From Rhizophagus clarus (taxonomy: Eukaryota; Glomeromycota; Glomeromycetes; Glomerales; Glomeraceae), in the NCBI GenBank assembly GCA_015698045.1, contig BLAL01000259.1, positions 434,001 to 498,000 on the forward strand: DNA of 64,000 nt, written 5' to 3'. Numbering within the stretch: position 1 is the stretch's first letter; each line of letters begins with the position of its first letter. Under the pieces are notes generated by a model. The model was not told the DNA's origin. It saw only the letters and a program-made list of their open reading frames with translations, and made no database searches. A program made the translations under genes and the position numbers. Below are positions 23,138 through 34,723 of this stretch, piece after piece.

Positions 23138-24654
23138 AGTTAAATGAGAAATTAGTGATTGGAATCAATAATATTAATAGGGGATAGAAGAATTAATAGG
23201 GAATAGAAGATTAATAATATTAATAGGGGATATGATAAGAGTATTTAATTAGTGATATAAGGCTTTAAATATAAAAAATAACCTATAGATAGTATGACTA
23301 CGAAATTAAGCAGTATGACAAGTTTTATTTGATAATTAAGTGTGTGATTTAATTTTTGTTGGACCGACGTATTAAAATGCATGTATACATCATATAACAA
23401 TTGTAAATTTCATGTTGATGAAAAATGATTCCAATTTGCCATTAACGAATGATGAATTTTTTATTAATTTGGAAATATTATTACAGGTTAAAACTACATT
23501 AGAAAAAAAACTCTATAATAAGTTGTAATAATCGTTCTACGGACTTCACTAACTTCTGGTAATCTTCTATCCACAGTTGCAAAGATAAGTGTATTTTCTA
23601 TATAAAGGTTTTTTTTTTACGATTTTGATGGAAATGAAACAATTTTTCAAATACTGATTCATAAAACAATCGAGATTATCAAGTATTACATAAAATTGCG
23701 TATTTTTTTTTTTTTTTTTTTTTGAAAAAAAGAAAATTACATCATTTTCTTCTTTTGTTTGATGTGTCAATTATATTGAGTACTATTTGATCGCAAGAAA
23801 AAAAATTTACTGTAACTGTTAGATTCAAATTATTGTATATGAATAAATAAAATGAGTAAATCTGAGTTGTTAGAGTTGTTATTGATCACGATAATATTGT
23901 TTGACAACTAACATCACGCATGTCGCAAATCTTCTCGGTATAGAAAAGAATGGTTCTAATTTGTTGAATGTGACTATCCATTTTGGAATCCATATAATTA
24001 TGAACTAACGAAGAAACTGGACGCTCTATTAAATTGTGTGGAGGGGATCCAATGTTGTGTTTCTGCTGCGTATTCCTTTATTATTCATCTAACCCAATAC
24101 AATTATAGTTACGATCAAATCATGCAAGCTGCACACATAAGAATGATCAGTAATCAATCATATCACACCCATCGCAAAACTGCCTATATGAAAGAACCAA
24201 TTCACGCGCTAATTTTGATATCATTTACTCATTATTACACAACAATTTATTATTACTAACATATCAAATTAATACAACAACGCTAAACTGTTACTAATAT
24301 CTTTACTGATCACTCATACGCACATTGATTTGAAGTCACCAACCGTCAATGATCTTTGGGCTTACGATGTGAACTTTATTTTAGATAATTCTAATAGATG
24401 ATGATTTTTCTAGCATTTTGCATTTTAACTTCTCAGTTCTTTAAAATTATTTCGTTTTGTAATTGTAATTCACATTCAAATCATGGACAGTCATCAATGG
24501 CAAGAATATTAGATAATCCAGAATATGATTGGATCAAATTTTATATTTAAAGATACTGTCCTGGATGTTATTATTAAATTTATAAGACTTCTAATTTTTA
24601 AAAATTGATATTATTGATATTAAGCAAATGTTTTCGACTTTTCGAGAATATATC

Positions 24655-24685
<31 letters not shown>

Positions 24686-25769
24686 AACTCTTAGAAAATG
24701 TAAAATGAATACTACAGTCAAATTTTTAAGAATAAATTATAACGTCATAATAAAAATTTTTTGTACGTTCTTATCAATCAACAAAAAAAACCAGATTTCG
24801 GTACTCAGATTTTTGTGGCTTGTACGTACATATAGTCGGAGTATACATTGTGTGTCAATATGATCATTACGTTATTAAAAAGATTTATAGATTTATACGA
24901 TTATACGGGGTTTTTCTATGTCTCAAATCCCTTTTTTCAAAAAAAAAAAAAAAAAAAAATACTTTATTAAAAAACAAAAAAAGTTTTCTTTACTAAAACA
25001 AAAAAGCTCGTTCACTTTACTAAAAATCCAAAAAAGTTTATTCTCTATTAAAAACCTTTATCTCCTACACTTTAAAATTATAATCTTATACTCTTATTCG
25101 ATGTAACCAGATGATACATATGTATTATATGAAACTCGAATTTTTTATATGTTTATGTATTTATTTTCGTTTATTTTGCAAGTGAGGGACCACAAAAAAG
25201 AATTTCCCATACAGCAATATATATATATGTTAGAACTTGTCGCGTACCAATCTCTTAAGATAATTTAAACCGACATTACAGTATAATGGAATCATAAGAG
25301 ATATTTACTTGATTTGTTAATTGAAGAAGAAACATTTATTGAGAATGGAAGAAAAAGAAAACTAAACACAAAGTGAGAAGTTGAAGCCTTCAGATTTTAC
25401 GATAGGTTAGCGGTACAGGGTATATATGTATATATAGAAGAGGTAAAACTTTTCTTTATATTTGTATTTTTAATTTTCATGTTTGGTAACTATCAGTGGT
25501 ATCCTAACAGTAAGGACGGCTTGGATAGCATGGCACCTTTATACTTTTTAAAAAATTTTCATGATTTTTTTTATTCATTTTTTTTAGGCAAAATAACCTC
25601 TTCCTGAACCTACATAATTGAACAATATAAGGTACTATGTTTATCATTAAATACTTACTGTGAAGGTTGTGAATGACAATTCCAAGTGCACCTAATAAGG
25701 TGTAAGCAATGCGCTCCCTGCTGCGTAGCATAGTTTTAATGATACTTGCCCACTTTATTGGTGTATTGA

Positions 25770-25850
25770 TTTAGATGGTGGATCTCTGATCCCCTTGTTT
25801 GAGGTCTATCATTCTGGAGGAGGAATGGTTATGTACCTTCCTCAACAAGC
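25770..25850 (+). repeat. Second copy of the 22.6-kb repeat fragment
   Basis: About 70 bases resemble the minus strand of 22630-22710, strongest across TCTGGAGGAGGAAT and GGTTATGT-CCTTCC. The similar stretch ends at about 25842. The sequence beyond it differs between copies. Confidence 0.5.
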
Positions 25851-26940
25851 CAATAGTGCTTGGCATCTTTTCATTCGATTGTTTGTTTCATTAGGGCTTT
25901 TTTGGATTCAGAGAACTGGAAGCACTTCGTGGCCACAGTTGGGCAACCGACTGTGAACGTCCTTCTCTGTTTCTGGAAATTTCCGGATGAGGCATCTTTG
26001 TGTACAAGGTTTTGTTTGTGTATAATGGCATTTATACTTTTTGAAAGACGCCCTAAATATATTTCAGCTAAAGGATAAATGTTCTATTATCACGTTTTCA
26101 TCAACTATTCATATTAAGGTTTTTGGTTTAAATAGTATTAGTACTCACATTTTTTCTTTATTTCAGATTTACCAGATTTTTTTTATAATGTGGTTATTGT
26201 AATATCTCAAGATATGAAGATTTTAAGGTATAAAATTCTCATGAATTTTTTTTTTTTTTAAATTCTTATGATTTTTAATTGGTATAAATGGTTGAATTTT
26301 ATTAACCTGATTCAAAGATTATATGGGAGGGTTTACCGTTCGAATTTTTCTAGTTATTTATTATATGGCTTTTTATATTGTAAGAGTAGCCCGTGTAATT
26401 CACAATTTTTGTTCTCTTGGGCATTTATTGTAAATAATGGTCCCGCCAGGAAAAATAAAAATAAATCAAAAATTATATTTTTTATCTACATTTATTCATT
26501 TGTTTTAAAAAAATTTATTTGTGTTTTTGGTTGTTTGCAATGATTTATTTGATCTAGATAAAAAAAGGGAAATTGAAATAAAAAAAAAATAAAATAAAAT
26601 AAAAAGTAAATTAAAAGGAAACATTATATAAAATTCTCTTTCGAATCATAATGACACCTATTTATAAATAATCAATAAAATATTTCTGTCTTAAATTCTG
26701 ATAGTTGAATTAGTATGACATCATATTTATCATATTTCAGGATATAATAATAATATAAACGTTAACGATATGCTTTAACTCATTGATTGGACTCTTCACC
26801 TGTATGACTCTAACTATCGAATGACTTCATCGCATGTACTGTATATTAAATAAATCATTAACCATAGAAATAATAAAAAAAAAAAATCCGTAATCTATCG
26901 ACAATTGCTGTTAATACTGTAATTAAACACGTAAACGCGA

Positions 26941-26973
26941 TTTATTTATTTATTTATTTATTTATTTATTTTT
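26941..26973. repeat. (TTTA)8 microsatellite
   Basis: Eight uninterrupted TTTA units. No functional role is apparent. Confidence 0.95.
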
Positions 26974-27259
26974 CACATGTTGAGAGTGATAAAAAACTAC
27001 ATAATAAAACTGTTGACGAAAAAAATTCCATTTAGTAAAGCTTGTAATAAAAATTAACTTTCGATCATGACGTTTTAGATTCCAGAAATTTTAATTCGAC
27101 TTTTTTCGTTTATTTTAATTTTGATGGTTAGAATTTGGAAAAATTAATTAATCTCTCCTAATCAAATTATCTTCGTAAGAGCAATTTTACAATACAAAAT
27201 AAACTATTTCGTTAATATATTTCCCAGCTAAAAAAAAGTATAACTGTATAAGCATATTA

Positions 27260-27286
27260 GGCCACACAAATTCGATTTTTCGGTTC
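27260..27286. repeat. Left terminal inverted repeat (27 bp)
   Basis: Starts GGCCACACAAATTCG and ends TTTTTCGGTTC. It is preceded by target duplication TTA at 27257-27259. Confidence 0.93.
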
Positions 27287-27453
27287 TCGTCACCCGGCCG
27301 GGTCACTTTTTCAAATTTCAGTAAAAAAAAGTTTATATATAAAAAAGTTTATCACGTGACTACGAAGTGAATTTTGATTGGTTCATTAAAGCTTTATTAT
27401 ATCTGTATAATTCGTTTACAAATTAATTTCATCATTTCTTTGTTTACTAGATT

Positions 27454-28786
27454 TTACAAATTTCTTTTCTTTTCTTTTTCTTTTTTTATTTTAACCAATG
27501 TGTTGCAGTCTTCACAATATGGAAAATATTCACCATAATTTGTATGTTCTTCACATTCTACACCACAATTAAAACAAAGTGCCTCTTTAAATAATCCACT
27601 TGAATAGTATGAAATTTCAATCAGGCTATTGCATGTTAGAGTATTATTAACTTTAACAATAGAGAATAATTTTTTCATAGAATCATTTATGTTATTAAAA
27701 TCTTGTATTTTGTGCCAGCTAAGCTATAAAAAGTATCACCGCATGTATATTGAATTTCATCTAAAAATTGTGCAAGTTCTTCCTTATCTTGTGAAGATAA
27801 TTTTGATTTTGAATAAAGTACACGCCATTTGTCACATTCTCCACATTGAATTAGAGTTCCAACATTTTTACAGTTCTGTGCACTAGATTTAAAGCCCATG
27901 TCATTATTTGACTTCTTTGTCTCACTTAAAGAAGGTCTATATTCTTCTGTCCACTTCATCAACTACAGGAAATAGTGAATTTTTTAGTTCTTTACTTCAA
28001 ATTTGCTGATAGTCCAAATATTCTGAATATTTAGCCAGGATTTCACCAAATTTAGTTAGTGATTCTCTTAGCCAGTTAAATCTACTTTGTAACATCCAAC
28101 TTAATTCAACATAATTAAGTATTTTTTTGCTATGCTGAGTTAATTCTTCGGAATTAAACTTCGGTCTTGATCTTTTATAATTCTCTGGAAATGATCTCTC
28201 AAAAAATTCATCAAAAATAACAGGAATCTTAAAAAACTTTTGATCTAAAGTTTTTACAGAATAGAACAACTATCAACATACCATAGTGCACTTGCCAAAT
28301 CAGTTACAAATTTTTTTCCAATATGTCATGCAGCATCCTTCCCTTTCCATCCACCTCTATGATTTTTAATCCAATTAGATAAATCTATTCGCAACTTTTC
28401 CAGTGCATTTTTTGGGAGATCATTAAATTCTGGAACAAATATATCATTCGAACTAGCCCTTATAATATCAAAAGCATTAATAATATTAACGGCAGGAATT
28501 CTATGAGATTCTATTATTTCTTGTGAAATAAGATAAAAATGTACATAAATTCCATATTGACATACAGCTTCCCAGGCAATGCATTCTGCTGAAATCTTCT
28601 CTCCGACTAACGTTTTTGATGGACTAAATTTCACTTCAAAATTTGAATTACACCATTCGGATGACAAATATAAAATTGATATATCTCCGAAAAAAACTTT
28701 TATTTTAGTTTCCCTGCCAACAGATAGATCTTCCAGTCCTTCAAAATTTCAGACTTGTAACTTATTTTTACATGTATGATAGGCAT
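27454..28786 (-). pseudogene. Broken transposon-borne gene with Cys-rich C-terminus
   Basis: On the minus strand, consecutive open segments 28667-28326, 28269-27997, 27962-27687 and 27678-27454 belong to one protein. ATG 28786 starts MPIIHVKISYKSE, with a frame change near 28690. An in-frame TGA at about 28330 separates KGKDAA from HIGKKFVTDLASALWYVD. Frame changes follow near 28265, 27980 and 27680. The C-terminal region is cysteine-rich with spaced pairs (LIQCGECDKWRVLYSK, YTCGD, LTCNS, ALCFNCG, YCEDCN), suggesting zinc binding. Similar Cys-rich proteins are, to my knowledge, widespread in transposon-like loci of Glomeromycotina and some invertebrates, but I cannot name the family. No DDE triad is evident. 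It lies wholly inside the TIR element, so it is element cargo or its own gene. Confidence 0.7.
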
Positions 28787-28975
28787 TTTGCAGAGTAAAA
28801 TCAAGAAAAAAAAAATTCTCGATTATTTTAAACGTGATTATCATATGTGAAGTTACCCCTTAAGGGTTGACCAATCAGAAGCCGTAAAATTTATATATAA
28901 ACTTTTTTTATTAATAAAAAAAAATTATTAATAAACTCCGGGTCCCCGGGTCAATTTTAAATTTCGATGTTATGT

Positions 28976-29002
28976 GAACCGAAAAATCGAATTTGTGTGG
29001 CC
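28976..29002. repeat. Right terminal inverted repeat (27 bp)
   Basis: Exact reverse complement of 27260-27286, ending TTTGTGTGGCC. It is followed by target duplication TTA at 29003-29005. Confidence 0.93.
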
Positions 29003-29005
29003 TTA

Positions 29006-30761
29006 TATAGGCTATAATGATAAAAGATCTCTTCTAATAATATAATTTTATTGTGATTTGTGAAGTATATGAAGCGGTGGAGATAATCGATAGAGTATGA
29101 TTCTTTTTTTTATTCAAACCTTCAAATCCAAAGATTACAAACTTTATTTCTTAATCCAATTTTAATAACATCATTAGGAACGTCTAATCCCACAAATTAT
29201 ACTAACATGACTTTTCAATATAGCTACACAACTAAGTGATTAAAGAAAAATGAATTTGATTTTTCTTTGCAAAAAAAAAAACAAAAAAAAAAAAAAAAGT
29301 TCTTAAAAAAAAAAAAAAACTTTAAGCTTACTGTAGGATTTTTTAATCCACGTTCACGAAAATCACGTAAATTCTTTCTCTGTCCTAATATTTCTACTGT
29401 AAGTTCATATGCCTAACCATTCCGTGAGTTAAATAATAACGAAATTGATAATTAAACTGATTTATTACAACTCTCATTTATGAAATCAAATGGTTAGTTA
29501 ATATTTAATAGGAATTAATAAATGAATTGTGGCAAGTCACACGAAATGTCAATATCTTATCCAATTGTTGCACTCTTATCGTCAGTAAATAACGATCTAA
29601 TCTAAAAATTTTTGATTTTCAACTTTCAAGTAGCCAAAAGTTCGGCTACAAAGCCTACAACTGATCATAACCATTTTACCAGTTCAAGTTATCGAGTTCG
29701 GTTTCAGTCCACCGGATAACCTGCAGGTGGTTAACCATCGTAAATATTTCCCAAAAATTTTTTTTTATTTTTTAATACACTAAAAATTATACACCTACAT
29801 CTTTATAAAACTAATTTTACATTTTAAAAAACAAGATACAATAAGAACTAATAGACGTACATAACTGATGAGTTCAATAAATTTGGAATCAGATTAATTT
29901 AATCTTCCTTCCGTTTTGATATTTTATTATAATAAAATGCAGGAACTTGGAGGTATAGTTTTTACTTGTATTATACAAACATTATTAATGTCATTACCAT
30001 TACTTCCAATGTTACCACTTTCGTCGCCACTTCCGCCACCGAAAATTACCATTACCGCAATAACTGCAATTGATGAACCAAATTAACCTAAATTTATTAG
30101 GGATGTAATTCCTTCGATGTTCCTATTAATAAAAAAAATATATATAGATCATTAATTATTGGTCGCTAAAAGTCAAAAAACAATTGATTGCTGTTTACTG
30201 CTATGAATGATCACGCTTATCCTTTTGTCGTAAACAATATACGTGTGTGTATGGAGATATTATTATCAAAAGTTAAACAATTAATTATCTTTGAAAAATT
30301 AAACATGCAAAGATATAAAAAGAATTTAATAATAAACTTATTACACTGTACGTATTTGATCAGTTATAAGATTTAAAGATCTGCAAGAATTGTTAACTTC
30401 CTTATCCATTTATCAACATTTTTTAGAATGAACGAATTAGTCGAGTGACCGTTGAAAAAAGTATTACTAATTAAGGGGTATAAAAAAGTATCAATTGCAT
30501 CATGTATCATATGTGTAAAAAAGGATAATATAAAGTGAACCAAAAAATTAAATAGACCGGATAAAATTACAATCAGATTTTACAAGTGTTTTTTTTTTCC
30601 TTATAAATTTTGTATCGTTCAATGACTAAAAAAAAAAAAAATGATAAAAAGACAACTAATAAAATGACGACTAATAATAAGGTAAAATATAATATATAAA
30701 ATAAAACAAAATAATACACGGTGTATAGCAAAAAATATTTCTATTTCATAGTAAAAGCAAG
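29006..30761. other. Intergenic, one possible orphan exon
   Basis: On the minus strand, 29410-29328 reads YELTVEILGQRKNLRDFRER and further GLKNPT before a GTAAGC donor-like site. I cannot connect it to other exons. Around 29990-30080 a GC-richer patch encodes a glycine/serine-rich string on the minus strand without known similarity. The rest is AT-rich and empty. Confidence 0.35.
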
Positions 30762-31127
30762 CTAAATTTCAACGATCTCGAGAGGTTTCCAATTATCTAA
30801 TTGAAGAAACCGTTTCCCATTTGCATCATCAATAAAAGGCTCAGGACCACCTCGAATAGCCAATTTATGATTATATCCAGCATACCAACCGGGAGAAGAT
30901 ACTGATAAAAGATTAATAGGATTGTTAATAATATTACTCCAGTTAGAATATTGAGTATGTTCACCAAAATCGATAGTAGCTTCAACCGTTAAATGAATAG
31001 CACCAGTGTCTTTGTACATTGTTTCACCCGGTTTCACGGAGTTTTGATAATAAAGAGGAGTTATTTGTTTTAAAGCTATATTAAGTGGAACATTCGTTTC
31101 ATTAATGATTGACATTGATCCACCCAT
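30762..31127 (-). CDS. Conserved-looking small protein with N-myristoylation-type start
   Basis: Single-exon gene of 121 residues beginning at ATG 31127. The start MGGSMS fits the N-myristoylation pattern (Gly2, Ser6), predicting membrane attachment after removal of Met. The remainder alternates polar and hydrophobic residues as in a beta-rich fold: NVPLNIALKQ, PLYYQNSVKPGETMYKDTGA, HLTVEATIDFG, WYAGYNHKLAIRGGPEPF. No membrane span or signal peptide is seen. I believe similar single-domain proteins exist in AM fungi, but I cannot name a family or function. Codon use and length without stops support a real gene. Confidence 0.7.
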   Translation of the reverse strand: MGGSMSIINETNVPLNIALKQITPLYYQNSVKPGETMYKDTGAIHLTVEATIDFGEHTQYSNWSNIINNPINLLSVSSPGWYAGYNHKLAIRGGPEPFIDDANGKRFLQLDNWKPLEIVEI

Positions 31128-31962
31128 TGCTCTTTATTGAATTAAGACTTAAGAGGAGTTATTCTAAAGAGTTTTTATTTATGTTTTGTGCTAACTTGTC
31201 ACATTTACGTAGATATCTAATCATAAATTTTACCGTAGTAACTAAATGTGGCAAAGATCCCAATCCAAGTCACGTAGTTTTAATGAGATCGTTATGATAT
31301 AATTACGATCAATAAACTAAACGTAATAACGAGATGCTAAATAATTTTATACGAGCAAATTGTACAATTTGAACAAAATTCAATTATTCAAAATTATCAA
31401 ATTATCAAATCAGTTTATACTATTTTTTTTTTTAAAAAAAAAAAAAAATTTGTTATTATTAATATGTACTTTTTTTTTACAATAAAAAAAAATAAAATAT
31501 TATAATACTATGTATATATGATGTACTAATTAAACGGAGAAAACTGAGCTTAATAAAAGAAGAGATAAAACCAAATAATAATAACATAAAAAGATTACAA
31601 ATACTCAATGATCTCCAAGGAGTGAAATTCTTTAGGAAACTTCTATATTTTTATAATTTTATATAAACATAGTTAAATGTATTATTAATATTTCTCTTTT
31701 TTTTTTGCTCATATCCAATTATTTAACTATATATATATATATGTTTTTATATATCTTTCTTATAAATAATATTCACTTTTTCTTTCTTCTTTAACAGTCC
31801 ATTATTATAGTCTAACTAGAAAAAGAAATTATTTATAGCGAATATCTGAATGCTTACTTATTATGGAACTTTGGATATTTTGAATTATAAATCAATAGCA
31901 TCTTTCATATCACGGGGTATATACACACCACAACCTCCTGACACTTACCATCTTACAGAATT
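31128..31962. other. Intergenic between two minus-strand genes
   Basis: It contains the promoter side of the 30762-31127 gene and the 3' flank of the RING-H2 gene. There are long A/T runs at 31425-31450 and a TA repeat near 31728-31742. Nothing else is visible. Confidence 0.6.
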
Positions 31963-34723
31963 TTATTCAAAATCTTCTTCTCCACTACTAATCGTAGCAT
32001 CAGTATCAGATGCTGTTATAGTTGAAGTACTAGTAGTGGTAGTAGTTTGATTCAAGGTTGATGTATCATTATTGTACCAAGGCCATAGTTTATACCAATG
32101 TTGATCAGGCCTAGAATTGTTCGTTGATGCTGTAACGGTTGATTCGTTATCATTTTCATTTTCTTCTTCATCATCCGAGGACACGGGAGAAATAGAAGAT
32201 AAGGAAGAACGATGTGAGAAATTTCTACGGTAGCCTTCATTTTCGCTCCCAGAATCATCGTCATCATCAGAAGTATCCATATCATTACTTGCATCTTTTT
32301 TTATAATTATTAATAAAGAAAGAATAAATATTCAAAAAAGAAAAAAAAAAAATTTTTTTTTTTCCTTTAATTACTATAATAATTTAATAATAATAAATCA
32401 CACAGATTTTCTCACCCCAATTGAACGAACCGGTGAACATCACTTCGTCTTCATCATCTGAATCCTCTGAAGATGAATTACTTGAATCAGATTCGCCGTC
32501 CATCAAATCGTCTGTTGTAGAACCATCTTGGTACATATTTCTTAATCGGGATGATGTCGAAGCGTGTCTGTATAAGGCATTTGAAAATTCGAATTCAGAA
32601 TCTGTTGGGGTTCTATAAAGACTTGAGTTATGATAATTTGATGACATTGTTGACTGTTGTGATGCATTTATAATAGTTTGCGGAAGCGTATTAAAAAAAT
32701 GACCATTGTTCGCATTATTATATGTTTGTTCGTTGCTTTGATTATTAGTATTTAAAGATGTTGATGAATTATTTGATTGCCCATGATAAATGTTACGCTC
32801 ATTATCTGAATTATCATTTCTATAGACATTTTGACCACGATATCTAGGCATATTAATGAAATCAGGTCTTTGTGGATAATAATCATCATTTCGATACCTA
32901 GACATTTCGTTAACTTCAGATCTTGGCGTAGTGTCTGGAGCGAAATTTGAAGGGCGACTAGGACGACTAAGTTCAAATTGAGAATGTTCAAAATTATTAG
33001 GATCTCGTTCATATAAAATTTGAGTAGTATGCTCAATAAAAGACGAAAGAATTTCATTTCCATTATCGAACCTTCGAAATGCTGAACCACTATAATAGGT
33101 CCCAAAACAATTAATAATGGAACTATTGATCAAAGATCGAGCTAAAAGTTTGAAATAAAAACAAACCTCATTGAATCAGGACGAGGCCGATTACGTGATA
33201 TCGATCGTGTCCTTATTGTAGAATCTTGTGAAATAAATGAAAGAAAAATTATTGTAAACAATCAAATTCTATAACGAAATGTTTGATGATCATCAATACG
33301 ATCATTACCCATCGAGAGCCTTGGATTTGTTCGTCTTGTTGATGACGACAGTGCTTCATTTGAGCTGCTATAATATGAATCATGTTGTGAACGGAAACCA
33401 ATGTTAGAATCATGGTCATACTCATGATCATCATCGGATTCATCCGAATCATCGGAACTTTCAGTGTCATTACTTCCAATATAACGCGTATAAATTGGAT
33501 CATCATTTTCTGATTGCGAATCACTAAAATTTGAAAATGATGATTATATAAAATCGTTAAATTTAACAACATATTAGCAACAAACCTACTCATCATTATC
33601 ATAATAGTCTTCTTCGGTGCCGTTATCATTGCGGAAGGGATGTCCAAGGTTTAATCTACCACCAAATAGTGAATTCACCACTTGTAACACACCTATCAAC
33701 ATAAAGATATAATAAGTAAATCTTTATTATTAACAATGCAATTATCATCAAATACATACCGCGTTGGAAATTTGCGAAATCTAATTCACCAGGATGTGGC
33801 ATATCAGCCGCATCAATTTGATTCGGCGTCTGTGGTGGTGCATTTACCGGGTGTTCCCAAATTCTTGGTTGTTTTGCATATTTGTCCACTTCTATTCGAC
33901 AATAAGGACATTTATAATCACCTGTAATAACAATTTTGTTGTTAGATTACATCTTATCTTGCATAATAATAAAAGTTACAACGAAAAAAACTCTTGTTTT
34001 TTTTTTGTCACACGAAAAAAAAAAATACCTGAATGGTTAAAATGTGATCTATATTCAATATGTTTAATATAAAAAAAAACCAATATTTAACATTTTATTA
34101 TACAAATTATAATATTTTAATATACAAATTACAAACTTTCATTAATTACCCTATACAGTTCAAATGATAAATATGTCCGCATGATAATCTAACTTGAGCA
34201 TGATTAGCCTCTACATGCTCGATACATATGGCACAGTCAATCGCCTCACCCTCAGCATAATGATACATTTTTTCTGATGGTCTATCAAATGTAGGACGGT
34301 TACAACCACTAAAATTTGAAAATTCACGATCATTAGTATTAAAGACACATAATACTATCGTTTAATTCGTTTAATTCACTCCATTTTTTTTTTTTTCAAA
34401 TTGGTTGTTACTCATTCATTTTTACTTTAAGTATTTGCAAATAAGGAAAACTAGTTAACGCAACAACGTCCTCACCCAACCAACAACACTACTACTACTA
34501 TTCTTCAAAAGTAAAATCTTAAAAAAAAAAAGAATTCTTACCTTTGTTGAGTTTGTTGAATAGTCGTTTCAGTCGTTGCAGCATTTTTCATATTTTTTAT
34601 TAAAATAAGGGCCTGATCTACTAAAGGAAGATATTCTCTTCTACCTTCAGCTTCATATAAACAACGTTTATTATTTAAATAACCTTCAATCTCTCTAACA
34701 AAGGTCACTCTTTCTGTTTCCAT
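31963..34723 (-). CDS. RING-H2 finger protein with long acidic disordered tail
   Basis: Probable E3 ubiquitin ligase. Exons on the minus strand: 34723-34542, 34308-34157, 33921-33760, 33692-33590, 33523-33309, 33224-33167, 33122-32416 and 32294-31963; all phases fit, giving about 636 residues. The RING-H2 motif occupies residues 86-119: C86-x2-C89, C104-x-H106-x2-H109-x2-C112, then C116-x2-C119 (CAIC, SCGHIYHLNC, CPYC). The C6-C7 spacing of three depends on using donor GTATAG at 34156; a donor seven bases on would break frame. The rest is low-complexity: S/D/E/N-rich stretches such as DTESSDDSDESDDD and a Thr/Ser-rich C-terminus, expected to be disordered. Substrates are unknown. There is no membrane segment, so it is likely cytosolic or nuclear. 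Confidence 0.85.

Larger units (their letters stand above)
23138..27259. other. Gene-poor interval with a GC-richer repeat fragment
   Basis: No gene is supported. At about 24000-24240 a patch on the minus strand reads as a possible decayed coding piece (LVHNYMDSKMDSHIQQI), not identified. At about 25500-26060 a GC-richer block, part of it shared with 22630-22800, looks like a transposon fragment; its open frames (25504-25731 minus, 25860-26078 plus) match nothing I know. 26268-26543 is an open frame without recognisable domains. Confidence 0.45.
27260..29002 (-). mobile_element. Complete TIR DNA transposon, 1,743 bp, TTA target duplication
   Basis: Left terminus 27260-27286 and right terminus 28976-29002 are perfect 27-bp inverted repeats starting GGCCACACAAATTCG. 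Both sides are flanked by TTA (27257-27259 and 29003-29005), giving a 3-bp target duplication. Subterminal sequences are also inverted imperfectly: GC-rich palindromes (CACCCGGCCGGGT left, CCGGGTCCCCGGG right), then AAAGTTTATATATAAA and TGATTGGT blocks. Three-base TTA duplications and GG-starting termini are typical of PIF/Harbinger-like elements, but the internal gene shows no Harbinger DDE transposase. It may be a non-autonomous carrier or an undescribed group. Because the termini are still perfect, transposition was probably recent, or the copy was mobilised in trans. Confidence 0.9.

Noticed and set aside
25504-26543. Possible gene in a GC-richer block
   Set aside because: Neither strand gives a recognisable product; part of it is a repeat shared with an intron insertion, so I call it a transposon fragment.
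26941-26973. Direct repeat resembling a CRISPR-like array
   Set aside because: It is a simple (TTTA)8 microsatellite with no spacers.
29990-30080. Glycine/serine-rich minus-strand coding piece
   Set aside because: No start, splice sites or similarity; cannot be separated from chance.
31850-32050. Plus-strand open frame opposite the RING-H2 gene's last exon
   Set aside because: Antisense shadow of a Ser/Thr/Asp-rich coding exon whose splice phases fit on the minus strand.
33736-34072. Plus-strand open frames over RING exons 3 and 4
   Set aside because: They run antisense to coding exons with the RING cysteines and have no features of their own.
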